A DNA stretch of 64,000 bases from Ascarosepion bandense (lineage: Eukaryota > Mollusca > Cephalopoda > Sepiida > Sepiidae). Numbering within the stretch: the first letter of the stretch is position 1; every line of letters begins with the position of its first letter. The notes beneath the pieces were generated by a model. That model was not told where the DNA came from. It was given only the letters and a program-made list of their open reading frames with translations, and searched no databases. Made by a program: the position numbers and the translations under genes. Positions 22,665 through 32,661 of this stretch are shown one piece after another. The stretch spans positions 513,501 to 577,500 of the forward strand of contig JBBBDQ010000351.1 in assembly GCA_037127315.1 (NCBI GenBank), given 5' to 3'.

Positions 22665-22800
22665 AAAATTTTTGTGTAGTGATACTATGCTTTTATAAAC
22701 CATTGTAAGAACTATTACAATAAAAAGCTCTACTTTGTATTGAGCACTCTTTACAGAAGTAAAAGCTTGAACAGTGAGTTTAAATTTACATGTTCTGTCA
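22665..22800 (+). repeat. Penelope-like terminal segment
   Basis: The order 'aaaatttttgtgtagtgata', 'tgcttttataaaccattg', 'aagctctactttgtattgag', 'acatgttctgtcactttc' recurs at 55145-55275. Both occurrences end next to a (TA)n tract. Confidence 0.6.
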
Positions 22801-22859
22801 CTTTCTTACTAAATATATATATATATATATTTTTTTCTTACTATATATATATATATATA

Positions 22860-23165
22860 AAATTAGGAAGATCAACTGATTATGCTACCATGGTTTCAAC
22901 ATTTTGGTATTGATGACTGTTATAGACTAACTGATTTCCTAACACTTTATTTTGGGATGCAAAACAGGAAGATTAAAATGCACAAAAGGAAATTTAAAAT
23001 AAAGGAAGGAGTAAGTCAGGAGTAGCTCTTGATTTACTCCTCCTCTTATATTTCCTATTGTGCATTCAGAAATAAAGCATAAGGAAATCAGTTAGTCTAT
23101 AACGCCTGATGATACCAAAAGGTTGAAACCATGGTAATGTAATCGGCTGATCCTCCTTATTTTAA
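22860..23165. repeat. Foldback element with about 85-100 bp inverted arms
   Basis: The left arm (22860-22965) and right arm (about 23075-23165) are near-perfect reverse complements, sharing 'gaaatcagttagtctataac', 'taccaaaa-gttgaaacc' and 'atggta'. The right arm contains CTGATGA (23106-23112), a 3-bp stem II and GAAA (23125-23128), followed by the palindrome ACCATGGT. The left arm has lost the CTGATGA core. TA tracts flank the left end. Confidence 0.75.
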
Positions 23166-23287
23166 TATTTAAAAGCTTTGTTTGTTCAATCTTTATCTTT
23201 GATTTTTTTCTTTATATGTGTATTGAGCACTTTTTAATATAAATGTTTACTGGTCTGATTTGACTCTGACCAGTAACCATTTAATAA

Positions 23288-23288
23288 T

Positions 23289-23328
<40 letters not shown>
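23288..23328. repeat. (AC)n microsatellite
   Basis: About 20 AC units, directly before the second Helitron-like copy. Confidence 0.95.
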
Positions 23329-23330
<2 letters not shown>

Positions 23331-23335
23331 CTAAA

Positions 23336-24061
23336 TCTAAACTTATTTATAAATGGAACTTTGTCTGTGTGTGTGTGTGTGTGTCCATTAACTATAGACT
23401 CTGAAACGGCTGAACCAATTTTCTTGAAAATTTACACAGTTGTACTATAAGTGTCTGTGAGTGTTCTTAGCTAAGTTTTGTGTCAAGGTACCCCTGATAA
23501 ATATCGAAAATCAATAATCGAAAAAATCGGTTTATAGAAGGAGTGGTCCGATTTTAATCAAATTTGATACACTCATAGACAAAAACATAAGAAATGATAT
23601 TCAGAAGTTTCAAGATTGCAGTTCTTACAATAGTGCAGAAAATCGATAATATATATATATATATATATATAAAAAGCAAAATTTTTGTGTGTGTGTCTGT
23701 TTATCTGCCTGTATATCTGTATTTTTTCAGCCCTTTTATTTTAGTTTTTGCTTCGTGTTTGGCTCTAAGCAGGTATAATTGTAGTTCTTAGTCTCAGCCA
23801 TGATACCATTTACTCAGAGGACTTATTTAGCCTTCAAAATTCAGTTTACAACGAAAAAAAACTTATTTGATATCGATACCAGGAAATCAAAATTTGACTT
23901 ACATCCATTCATTTTTCTTTCAGTCTACAGTTTCACTTTAGCTGGAAACAACTATTGCTTTTTAGTCTTTCGCACCAACGTCCAAAGAGTCTGAGCTCCA
24001 GGACCATGGATTAGTTTTAAAGCTTTCATTACACCCGAGCAACGCCGGGCTATACTGCTAG
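23336..24061 (+). mobile_element. Non-autonomous Helitron-like element, copy 2
   Basis: The best preserved copy: A before TC at the start, terminal hairpin CCCGAGCAACGCCGGG, CTAG at the end followed by T. Internal (GT)n at about 23370 and (TA)n at 23650-23670 occupy the same places as in copy 1. It is about 726 bp with no coding capacity. Confidence 0.8.
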
Positions 24062-24550
24062 TACATATAAATTTCTTATCTCTGCACACTCTCAGCTTTC
24101 ACCATCCATGTACTCACTTATAAAAACTTATACATGTGTATATAAGAACAGTACCCACATCTATATACATAAGTGTCCACTTTTTCACACCAAATGAGGT
24201 GGCCTACTTCAAATTATGTACTTCATAAAAAACAGTTACATATATATACCAGCGTATATCATTTGGATTCCAATATCAACACACATATACATGAGTATAA
24301 TGAGCAATACAGAAGGGTACAATCAATGACATCCTTAATACAAAATTAGTGCCAAAATACATATAACTAGATGCACACATATATGTGGAAAACATACATA
24401 TGATTAGGTGCACTCATATACATGAAGAATACATATGACTAGGTGCACCCATATACATGAAATATACATATAACTTTACATATACTTAACACATCACTTA
24501 ATAAACTCCGGGCCTAACTAATAAAATAATAACTTTTAGGCAAAATTTGA
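24062..24550. other. No recognised gene; short degenerate repeats
   Basis: 'gactaggtgcacccatatac' and close variants repeat three times between 24360 and 24470. Otherwise nothing is recognised. Confidence 0.4.
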
Positions 24551-24553
24551 CCT

Positions 24554-25170
24554 TATTCATCAACATAGTCTCCTTCTTGGGTGATACACAAATTTCAATG
24601 CTTCTCTAACAGTTCGATGCCTTTTTTTTTGTAGAACAATTTATCTTTGGCCTCAAAAAATGCTTCAGTTTCTGATATCACTTCTTCATTGGAGCCAAAT
24701 CTCTTTTCCTGGAGTATCCTTTTGAGGTCTGCAAAATGTCGGTAGTCACTGGGGGCCAGACCTGGAGAATAGGGTAGGTGCAGAAGCAATCTGATGTACA
24801 ACTCATGTAGTTTTGCAATCGTTGCAATCAACTTGTGACATAGTGCATTGTCTTGGTGAAAGATCACATGTTTCTTCTACAGTTGTGGTCATTTTTTGGC
24901 AATTTCTTCCTTCAAACACATTAATAATGCGATATAATATTCACTATTGATGTTTTTTCCTTTCTCATGGTAATCAATGAACAAAATACCTTATGCATCC
25001 AGAAATATAGAGGCCAAAACCTTGCCTGCTGATGTTTGCATCTTTGGTCACTTTGCATGGCTTTCACTGACCGCTGATTTGACTCCAGAGTGAAGTGATG
25101 GATTCCTGTTTCGTCTATTGTCAGATAATTACACAAAAACTCTTTCTTGTTGCATTGAAACAGTTACAAA
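24554..25170 (-). pseudogene. Mariner transposase, C-terminal two thirds, decayed
   Basis: On the minus strand the first catalytic Asp is in LTIDETGIHHFTLESN (about 25120). It is followed by an FWMHKVF segment, the second Asp in IFHQDNALCHK (24860) and the third in YSPGLAPSDYRHF (24755-24790), giving the DD34D mariner pattern. The end GDYVDE and stop is at 24554-24556. Frameshifts break it near 24900 and after ELLEKH (24595). The N-terminal DNA-binding half is not recognisable. No clear terminal inverted repeats were found. Confidence 0.85.
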
Positions 25171-25441
25171 CAATGCTCTGAATCACTTATGCTTGTCAAT
25201 CAATTTCAGAAAGTGTTGACTGATATTAATGTTAGATAGTTGATAGAAGGGGGCTGAATCATATTATGCTTCTGTTTCTATTTTTATCTTTAAGGTTATT
25301 TGTTACGGTATCTTTGGAGGATACTAGATAGCATAATTCCTGTTTGAAGCCATTTTCTTGTGGGTGATACTGGAAGGTGTCTTATTTTCATTGAAGATTT
25401 TACTATTAGAAGATAACTTGTTGATCCTAGTATTTACAATG

Positions 25442-25717
25442 TGTTAGGGTGCTCTCCACCTTTTAAGTATAATGAACTGTTCCAGACACTATAAATGGTG
25501 GTAGTGTCGGGATTCCGAGATTAAGACGATTTACGAGTCAGTCGTGTATTTCTGGTTGTAAACCGGAAGTGATAATTGCACTCTACGATGTACACATTAA
25601 TACCTTGTTTTCCTGTATTATACTAACCACTTTTGTAAATACTATTTCTTCCTAAATACATTTTATTATTATTATTATATTTCTGCTGTTTGTTGTTATT
25701 ACCTGCACAACTCAACA
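25442..25717 (+). mobile_element. Solo LTR, 276 bp, with 5-bp target duplication
   Basis: Begins TGTTAGGG and ends CTCAACA, that is TG...CA. CAATG is present on both sides (25437-25441 and 25718-25722). A TATAAATGG promoter-like box lies at about 25490. No internal retroelement sequence remains, so this is a solo LTR. It separates the Penelope-like fragment (25.77 kb on) from older sequence. Confidence 0.8.
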
Positions 25718-25767
25718 CAATGGCAGGAACCTGTTTAATTATTTGTTAGGAATGGTTGGAGCAAAGG

Positions 25768-26440
25768 TTATGTAGGTTGGGGATTCATTGTTTTTTGATA
25801 GGCTTTAAAAGTTTTATTCAACAAATTTAAAGTAATAGCCAACAAGTTAACTATTTTTAGATTGGCGGAAATTTCTATCTTAAGTTCAAGCAATTTAAAG
25901 GCCCTAATAACTTTCCTGTCAATTTGAGATGATAGTGGATTATTACTATTAAGGATAATAATGAGTCTGTCATCCCTGTATAGATTAATTTGTTTGGAGT
26001 CAACTATCCTAAGGATGTTTAGAATATAAATTCCTATCAAATCTGTGCCTCTGGCAGAATCAAATGCACCCATGGGAAGATCGAAATTATCACTGCAGCT
26101 TTTTATCCACGTAGAATTATTATCGGATAACAATGATGCCCTAGAGGCTAATATAATTTTGGATTCTTCCTCAGCAATTGTAAGAAAGTTCTTCACAAAA
26201 ATTCAAACTATCCAACAATAGACTTTTTGATATGGAGGAGTAGAAATCCATAATATTGAATTGTATGAAGGTTGCCTTATTTTTTTTAATGCTTTTAAAG
26301 CATTTAATTGTATTTGCAGAATCCTTTCACAGATTGATCACTGAAGATTTTTGTATAGAGTCAGTTATACATTTATATTTTTAGCGATAAGTCCTAGTTC
26401 TGTTTAGAAGGGGTTAATCAATCTTGTTTATATATATATA
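25768..26440 (-). pseudogene. Penelope-like reverse transcriptase fragment
   Basis: On the minus strand: FIQFNIMDFYSSIS (the first catalytic region, normally with Asp before the -FYPSI motif), NNSTWIKSCSDNFDLPMGAF, GIYILNIL, NLYRDDRLIIIL with the YRDD catalytic box, KIEISANLKIVNLL and the start of the Y-K-N region. These are the reverse transcriptase motifs in the order known for Penelope-like elements. A frameshift lies near 26200. The sequence breaks off at about 25768, close to the solo LTR. The GIY-YIG endonuclease part is missing here. Confidence 0.85.
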
Positions 26441-26644
26441 TATAAAATAAATTTATAATTAGCTCTGTAATATTAATTACATTGAGCTCTCCACCTGTAT
26501 CATTTTTTAATATTAATATTAATTAGGGTCGGGTCTTTGGGATTTACTTTCCTACTTTTCCTTTTGGATTAAAGTTATTTTAGAATATTCATATATATAT
26601 ATATATATGTATTGTGTGTATTTTGGCAGAATTGTTTCATTAAT

Positions 26645-26729
26645 ACAGGTTTCATTGAATAATATAGACAAGTTCTGTCTATTTATTTTGTGTAAGATCC
26701 TTTCGTATGATCTGATTAGCTTGATAGTG
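26645..26729 (-). repeat. Left arm of an almost perfect 85-bp inverted repeat
   Basis: Reverse complement of 26925-27009 with a single difference in 85 positions. On the minus strand it can encode the same peptide as the right arm (LIRSYKRILHKINRQ). The loop holds the hammerhead-like motif at 26837-26862. Confidence 0.9.
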
Positions 26730-26836
26730 CAGCCACATGCGACACAAAAAATGGACCTATTTAATTTTCTCTGTATAACTCCACTCTGTTAATAATTTAA
26801 ATGTTCTATATTCACTGAATATTAAATGTTCATCCT

Positions 26837-27006
26837 TTGATAATGGCTTATGTAAGCCGAAAGCTCAGACCTGATAAAAAAATCAACAATTATTGCAATT
26901 TCTTGTCGTCTTTCTATGACAACACTATCAAGCTAATCAGATCATACAAAAGGATCTTACACAAAATAAATAGACAGAACTTGTCTATATTATTCAATGA
27001 AACCTG

Positions 27007-27009
<3 letters not shown>
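26837..27009 (+). pseudogene. Penelope-like ORF start with decayed hammerhead core; right arm of inverted repeat
   Basis: The stem II is perfect (GGCTT 26845-26849 with AAGCC 26854-26858, loop ATGT) and GAAA is at 26859-26862. The upstream core reads TTGATAA instead of CTGANGA. The ATG peptide MAYVSRKLRPDKK parallels that at 19270. Compared with that copy, the paired changes C to T and G to A keep the stem. Confidence 0.6.
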
Positions 27010-27037
<28 letters not shown>

Positions 27038-27072
27038 GAAGATTAACAAAACTGGTTATAAACAACCGACAT

Positions 27073-27165
27073 TTTGAAATGATTTGTTTGAACATTATTT
27101 TTGATCAATATTCATATTTAAGTAGATATTTTGTTTATAATCAAACAGTATTATATATTTATTTC
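27073..27165 (+). repeat. Left arm of a MITE-like inverted repeat
   Basis: Matches the reverse complement of 27471-27564 over about 90 bases. Shared blocks are 'tttaagtagatattttgttt' and 'aatcaaacagtattatatat'. 'tttgtttgaacattattttt' is also the arm sequence at 49.05/49.82 kb. Confidence 0.8.
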
Positions 27166-27208
27166 TGCCGGCCTGATTATTTATGATAAATTTTTATTAC
27201 AAAAATAT

Positions 27209-27306
27209 GTGACATTCGACAGGATTTGAACCTGCGACCCCTATCTACATAGGAGAAGCCACCATGTGATCTGGCGCATCTTAGACCTCTTGACCACAAA
27301 TGACGA
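27209..27306 (-). repeat. tRNA-like sequence, leucine/serine type with long variable arm
   Basis: The minus strand shows a D-arm region GTCAAGAGGTCTAAGATGC (A box), an anticodon-like hairpin CCA...TGG, a long variable region and a TPsiC arm CAGGTTCAAATCCTG with perfect stem (B box). The acceptor strands pair at about five of seven positions. The layout resembles tRNA-Leu, but the irregular anticodon arm argues for a pseudogene or SINE head. It lies in the loop of the inverted repeat 27073-27564. Confidence 0.65.
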
Positions 27307-27470
27307 TCAGTCTAAACAAAGTAAAATTAAGCCTATAACACAATTTTCGAATTCATCGTAATAACCATCTCTGCTGTGAAATGTTTCATAATGTCAACAA
27401 ATGTAAACATGTTATGGAAATGAACAAAGATTAATGAAATTAGATATAAACAACCGACAATAAATAAAAA

Positions 27471-27564
27471 TAGAAATAAATATATAATACTGTTTGATTA
27501 TAAACAAAATATCTACTTAAATACGTGTATCGATAAAAATAATGTTCTCAACAAATCATTTCAA
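27471..27564 (-). repeat. Right arm of the MITE-like inverted repeat
   Basis: Partner of 27073-27165. It ends a few bases before a (TATC)n(TA)n(TG)n microsatellite at 27585-27650. A 15-base direct repeat, TATAAACAACCGACA, occurs at 27057 and 27445. Confidence 0.8.
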
Positions 27565-27581
27565 ATTCATATCTATAATTA

Positions 27582-27584
<3 letters not shown>

Positions 27585-27612
<28 letters not shown>

Positions 27613-27614
27613 AC

Positions 27615-27647
<33 letters not shown>

Positions 27648-27650
27648 ATT
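27585..27650. repeat. Compound (TATC)n(TA)n(TG)n microsatellite
   Basis: Visible directly as about eight TATC units, then TA and TG runs. Confidence 0.95.
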
Positions 27651-28284
27651 AACAGTTGGGACATTTTTCTGGTCTGATGATATCTGCTTTAATATTATTA
27701 TTATTAATATTATTATTATTTCATTATTCCATTCTTTACTTAATTTTGAGTTGTGTCCTTTTTATTATTTTGTTTTATATTGTCTTCTTATTGCAGTATT
27801 TTTGTTATTTTGACCTTCTTAATCAATAGACTTTTCATTATTACTTTTATTTTATTTCTGGATAAATTGCAGGCATCAATTTATTTTGTGAGATAATTGT
27901 TTTGTCAAAATTAAGTCGTGAATCATATTGGAGATTGTGTATGGCATGCAACATCAACAGAGCAACATCATATTTGAGGTTGTGTATTCTGTGCATGATC
28001 ATATTGGGAAAAGTGTGTGACACTGCTGGGTAACTACATTGGAAAAAAAAAAGTAAACTTCTATCTGTATTAGAAGTCCTTACACCAAAAAATTCACCTT
28101 ATTTATTGAATGACCCTTTTACAATGGTAATATCTGATTATGTGATTATTCAAATGTTATTTATTCTATTATTTTTTAATGTTATTAAAGTTATTAATTT
28201 TTAATTGATGTTTTAATTTTAGGAAATATTTCATATGTTGTCAAATACATCATATAGAGATAAATAAATATAATCTATATTTAT
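27651..28284. other. No recognised gene
   Basis: AT-rich sequence with TTATTA runs at 27690-27730. 'gagattgtgtatggcatgcaacatc' is loosely repeated at 27930 and 27975. Confidence 0.35.
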
Positions 28285-28785
28285 AATCTATAAATATTTT
28301 CATGGCTTCTGCTCTGACGAACTTGGGTCACTGGTGCCCCCTCCACAAGAGTTTACTCAGGCAACCAGACTGGCAACAAAGTCTCACTCTTTTACAGTTA
28401 GATCAAAAAAATGCAGGCTACAATTCTATTCCAGTAGCTTCCTTGCTCGCACTTCCCACCTGTAGAACTCCCTTCCATATACTTGCTTTCCTGACAGCTA
28501 TCACCTCCAGGAATTTAAATGCAAAGTCAATTCGCATCTCTTATCTACTTACCTCCAGCCCTTTCTACATTTCCCCTTTTATCTTGTTCTTTCTCTGTAC
28601 CTTTGCAACTGTCTTCACTCCTGAGTTCACATCCTTCTCTTGCCTTTTCTCTTTCACCCCCTGTAGCTAGTTCGCCTTTGTCTTCACTCACCTCCCACCT
28701 AATACTTCAACTCTCTTATGTAACCCCCTGCATATCAGTGGCATTAATGCCTTGCTTGGGGTGAAATTATTAAAAAAAAAAAGGA
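28285..28785 (+). pseudogene. LINE C-terminus and 3' UTR (main family)
   Basis: The plus strand encodes, with one frameshift, KYFHGFCSDELGSLVPPPQ-type, then TRLATKSHSFTV, LWNSLPYTCFPDS and LQEFKCKVNSH. The 3' UTR follows with 'gtaaccccctgcatatcagt', 'atgccttgcttggggtgaaa' and poly-A at 28771-28781. It is 5'-truncated at about 28285. Confidence 0.85.
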
Positions 28786-29350
28786 AAAAAAGAGATTTCA
28801 TTTTCAGTATTTGCTTCAGTTTTTACAACAAAGAAAACATAAAAGAAGTATGGGAACAAATTGTAGTGATAATTTTTTTTCTATACATCATTTGATCTTG
28901 TTACAAAATAAACTGCTAGACCGTATAAGAACCATTTCTTTTTCTTGTATTATTGTTACTGTTGTTTTTATCCCTATCATCTGTTTTGACTATGTCTTCT
29001 TTTGTATGTCATTATAATCCAATATACACCCCAGCAAATAAGACAACCCTGTAACCTTTGTCTGCTAAGACTTGTTTACACAAAAGAAAAACCCAAAACC
29101 CCCAATCCCAAAAATGCCTAGAATTTTACTGATCTTCTGACATATAGGGCACTGTAATTTGCCTGAAATGTTTAGCAAGTTATCCACACATTTTTCATAC
29201 GAGTCTCAGCTGATACATTCTTTGACCAACGTTCTGCGTATATTGCATCTGGTGGTATTTAAAAGTGACTTGATATTTTTTCTTCTTTCTCATTTCCTAA
29301 TAAAAAGAACACAGCTTACCAAGTCTCTGTGGATACATGAGTATTTGGAC

Positions 29351-29653
29351 AAATGTTGTGGTCCAGTGGATATCGGCTCGAAATGAGAAACCGGGGAGCT
29401 GAGTTCGAATTCCAGTTGAATTCATTGCATTCACTTACGCGCAAATACCCTTGGGAAAGGTATTAATCCATCTCTTCCTTCCAGTTATGGGTTAAATAAC
29501 AGGACAGATTGGGTTCTATAGCCTTGGCTGGCAACCAGTCTACCACAGAAAGCAATGGCAACCTACTGTGGGATAATCTTCTGCCCAGTCAGTCATGTCT
29601 CTTTCGAGACATGATCGCCCAAGCATGTATCATGTATGGCACTTAACTGACTG
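29351..29653 (+). repeat. SINE-A, full length, best plus-strand copy
   Basis: The head has box A GTGGTCCAGTGG and B box GAGTTCGAATTCC. Then come 'cttgggaaaggtattaatcc', 'agttatgggttaaataacag', the central GGCTGGCAACCAGTCTACC block, a perfect hairpin CATGTCTC-TTTC-GAGACATG at about 29596-29615, and the tail 'cacttaactgactga'. It is a tRNA-derived SINE of about 300 bp; I cannot place it in a named superfamily, though the cephalopod Ceph-SINE group is a candidate. Confidence 0.9.
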
Positions 29654-30024
29654 ATCCTCATTTTGGTTGTTCTGATAATTTCTGCTTATAAGCTCTACAA
29701 ACATTGTTTGAATTATTGCAATGACACATATAACTTTTGATACTGTCATTAGTTTGTTAAGGAATATTCTTGTTGTATAGAGAGATTCATAAATTGATTT
29801 ACAAGATACCTTCTTTCTTTGTAGGAAATGTTCACATAGTATAAAGCCTAAGAACCAAGCATGGTCAACAGTTACAGAATAAGGTTTTCACTAAAATAGA
29901 AGGAAAAAGTAAATTCTGAAAATAAAGATATGTAGGACAGATAATGTATGACACAAGACTGCAAGTGGTTCAGATTGTAGTTATTAGGGAAGCATCCACT
30001 TGGGAGTAGAGATTTTTGGAAATG

Positions 30025-30530
30025 AAACTTGTGAAACTAAAGATTGTAGCTCATCTGAACATTTGGCTGAGAAATAGCAAGAGAGTAGAGAGGGGCTTAG
30101 AAGAAAAGATCTGAACTGGTGGAAATAAAGAATGGATCTCATCTAAACATTTGCCATGGAAATAGCAATAAAGGAGAGAAAGGCTTAGATGATAAGGTCT
30201 AAATTTGTGGAATTAAAGAATGGATCTCATCTAAACATTTGGCATGGAAATAGGGATAGAGTAGAGAGAGGCTTAGATGAAAAGGTCTGAACTAGTGGAA
30301 TTAAAGAATAGATCTCATCTGAACATTTGCCATGGAAATAGCAATAGAGAGAGGCTTAGATGAAAAGGTCTAAATTGGTGGAACTAAAGAACAGATCTCA
30401 TCTAAACATTTGGCATGGAAATAGGAATAGAGTAGAGAGAGGCTTAGATGAAAATGTGTGAACTGGTGGAACTAAGGTATGTAACTCATTAGAATATTTG
30501 CCATGGAAATAGCAATGAAGTAGTGACAAT
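30025..30530 (+). repeat. Minisatellite, 82-91 bp unit, about 6 units
   Basis: 'gtggaa(a/c/t)taaag' recurs at about 30028, 30118, 30209, 30295, 30377 and 30466. Each unit also has 'ctcatctaaacatttg', 'catggaaatag' and 'gaggcttagatgaaaa'. The frame is not open across units. Confidence 0.9.
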
Positions 30531-31370
30531 TTTTAACTTCTCTTCTTACATTCATTAAATAGTCTCATTCACAAATGTTTGACATTGAGTGGCTCTTGGG
30601 CATTGTTTTGGATGAAGTGTATTGTAAAAATATTTTGTTTATTTTAAGGGACATAAAAATGTTGTTTATATAGAAATTTTAAGATACATAAATATGTGGT
30701 TGATATAAAATTATTTCTGCAGAAGATACTGTGATTGATCAAATGTGTCAAAGGTGGTTTGCAAAACTTTGTCCCGGAGAATTCTCACTGAATGATGTAA
30801 CATTGTTGAAAAATGTAGTTGATATTTATTGCCATCAAGTCAAGATATTACTTGAGAACAATCAATGTGGTACAACATGAAAGCCGAGATGAATTATTTG
30901 CATAAGCTTGATTATGTTAGTCTATTTGATGTGTGACTTCCACCCATTAACTGTACCAAATACTAATCTTCATTTGAAACATTTGAAATAGATGATACTG
31001 CAGAGATAGTAGAATTGGAAGAAAGTAATTTCTAATGATATGAGTCTTGGAAATGAAGCCTGTGTAGGGATACAAAAGGCAATTACATCCTTTAAAAGAG
31101 ATGAAGTCACATGGGTCATGTGTTGACTGCTTAGTGATGTAATGAGAGTGGCCAATCATTCAGTTTGTTTACAGCCATTAAACCAAACAGTTACTTTTTT
31201 AGCCTTAACGAAATGGCCTGGGCTGAGGCTAAATCTGTCTTTTTCAGCAAATACTACAACTTACAAGTCCATGGCCCTGTTTTTTTTATTTTTTGGGAAT
31301 ATATTTTTGTCACATATAGAGAGAAATTCCAGATTGCATTTCTTCAGGGTGTCCTGGATATGACAATAAG
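30531..31370. other. No recognised gene
   Basis: Short overlapping frames on both strands around 30950-31440 have no domain resemblance. Nothing else is supported. Confidence 0.35.
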
Positions 31371-31371
31371 T

Positions 31372-31806
31372 TACATTGGGTTCCTGGGTTTGACAATGAA
31401 CTGCATCCAGCATCAAGGCATCTAACTGGGAAGTTTTGAGGAGCATGAAACTACCTCTTAATTGCCTTTGTTCCCAGGTTTACCTTAACTCAGGGAGGTA
31501 GCAACATATTTTTTTTTTTTTTTTTAATCATATCACCCCAAGCAAGGTGGTAATGCCACTGATGTGCAGGGGACTACATAAGAGTGAGAAGATTAGAAAA
31601 GAGAAAACCAGAAACCGCATCCTAAACAGGAAACAAGGGATGAGCCTCTTCACCTGTTCAATAGATGTAGGTGGAGTGTGATGAAGAAAACATATTACTA
31701 ACAATAAGTTACATTGGGTTCCTGGGTTTGATGATGAACTGCATCCGGCATCAAGGCATTTAACTGGGAGGTTTTGAGGTTTACCTTAACTCAGGGAGGT
31801 AGCACC
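31372..31806 (+). repeat. Local duplication flanking a LINE end
   Basis: The block 'acattgggttcctgggtttg'...'aactcagggaggtagcaac' at 31372-31508 recurs at 31710-31806 with a 40-base internal deletion. The LINE 3' end lies between them. Confidence 0.8.
31509..31670 (-). mobile_element. LINE 3' end (main family), very short
   Basis: The plus strand has an 18-20 base T run, then 'atatcaccccaagcaaggtg' and 'gatgtgcaggggactaca'. It is truncated within the 3' UTR. Confidence 0.75.
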
Positions 31807-32640
31807 TGTTAGGTTCCAGCTATGGGCAAATAGTTAACTACCCAAACTGGGGTCAAAACATGAAATTATAAAAACAGATTTTCATATTGAAAATTCCAGC
31901 AATACTTTTTTGATGAAGATAATATTGCCAGCAACATATTTATGAAGAAAACATATTACTAATAATACTTATAATTACTAATAATACTAATAATTACTAA
32001 TAATACATTTTTGAAAACAAGGTGATTAACTGCAATATATATTTGAAGAAAAAATATAGATGCCAGTAATACATCTGATTCCTAACAAAACCCTCTTTAC
32101 AAACATACGTCAATGAAACCTGAGCTACAAACTTATACATATTCTATTAATACAAATCTATTGTGAAAACCTTGTTGACATTGTGTTTGATATGCCATAG
32201 GACAAAACAAAGCAAACCTTCTTTCTTTCACTTTAAAGGAAATTTTCAGAAATACAAAACCAGAAGACATCTTGAGTTTTCTAAAAATAAAAATATTTTT
32301 TCATCAAAATCTACAAAATCAACCTTCTCCTTATAAACAGATTAAAAAAGTACCCTAATACCCTAACCTTTTTGGCATTAAATAACCTAAAGAGGTTTAT
32401 ATGCTGTTAAACAAAACTCAAACTCAATCTTAATTTGGGAAGTCCCAAGAATTGTTGTTTCCCATCTGTAGAATATATTTTGGCTGGAACATAGTAAATG
32501 AATCCACCTTGTTTGAATCTGGATTCTTAAACATGGCTTCTCCAGAAATCACAGAAGAATCTCCATATATGAAAAACTCTTTCTTTTTGTTTCTTTTTAC
32601 ACTCTGCTCACTTTATAGATATATGTGATATATTTGTTTT
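31807..32640. other. No recognised gene
   Basis: AT-rich, with 'taataattactaataatac' type short repeats at 31965-32010. Confidence 0.35.
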
Positions 32641-32661
32641 TGAGTGGGGCATCCACCAAAC

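Noticed and set aside
24062..24500. CRISPR-like short repeats ('gactaggtgcaccc')
   Set aside because: Only three imperfect copies, no regular spacers, and an animal-type sequence context.
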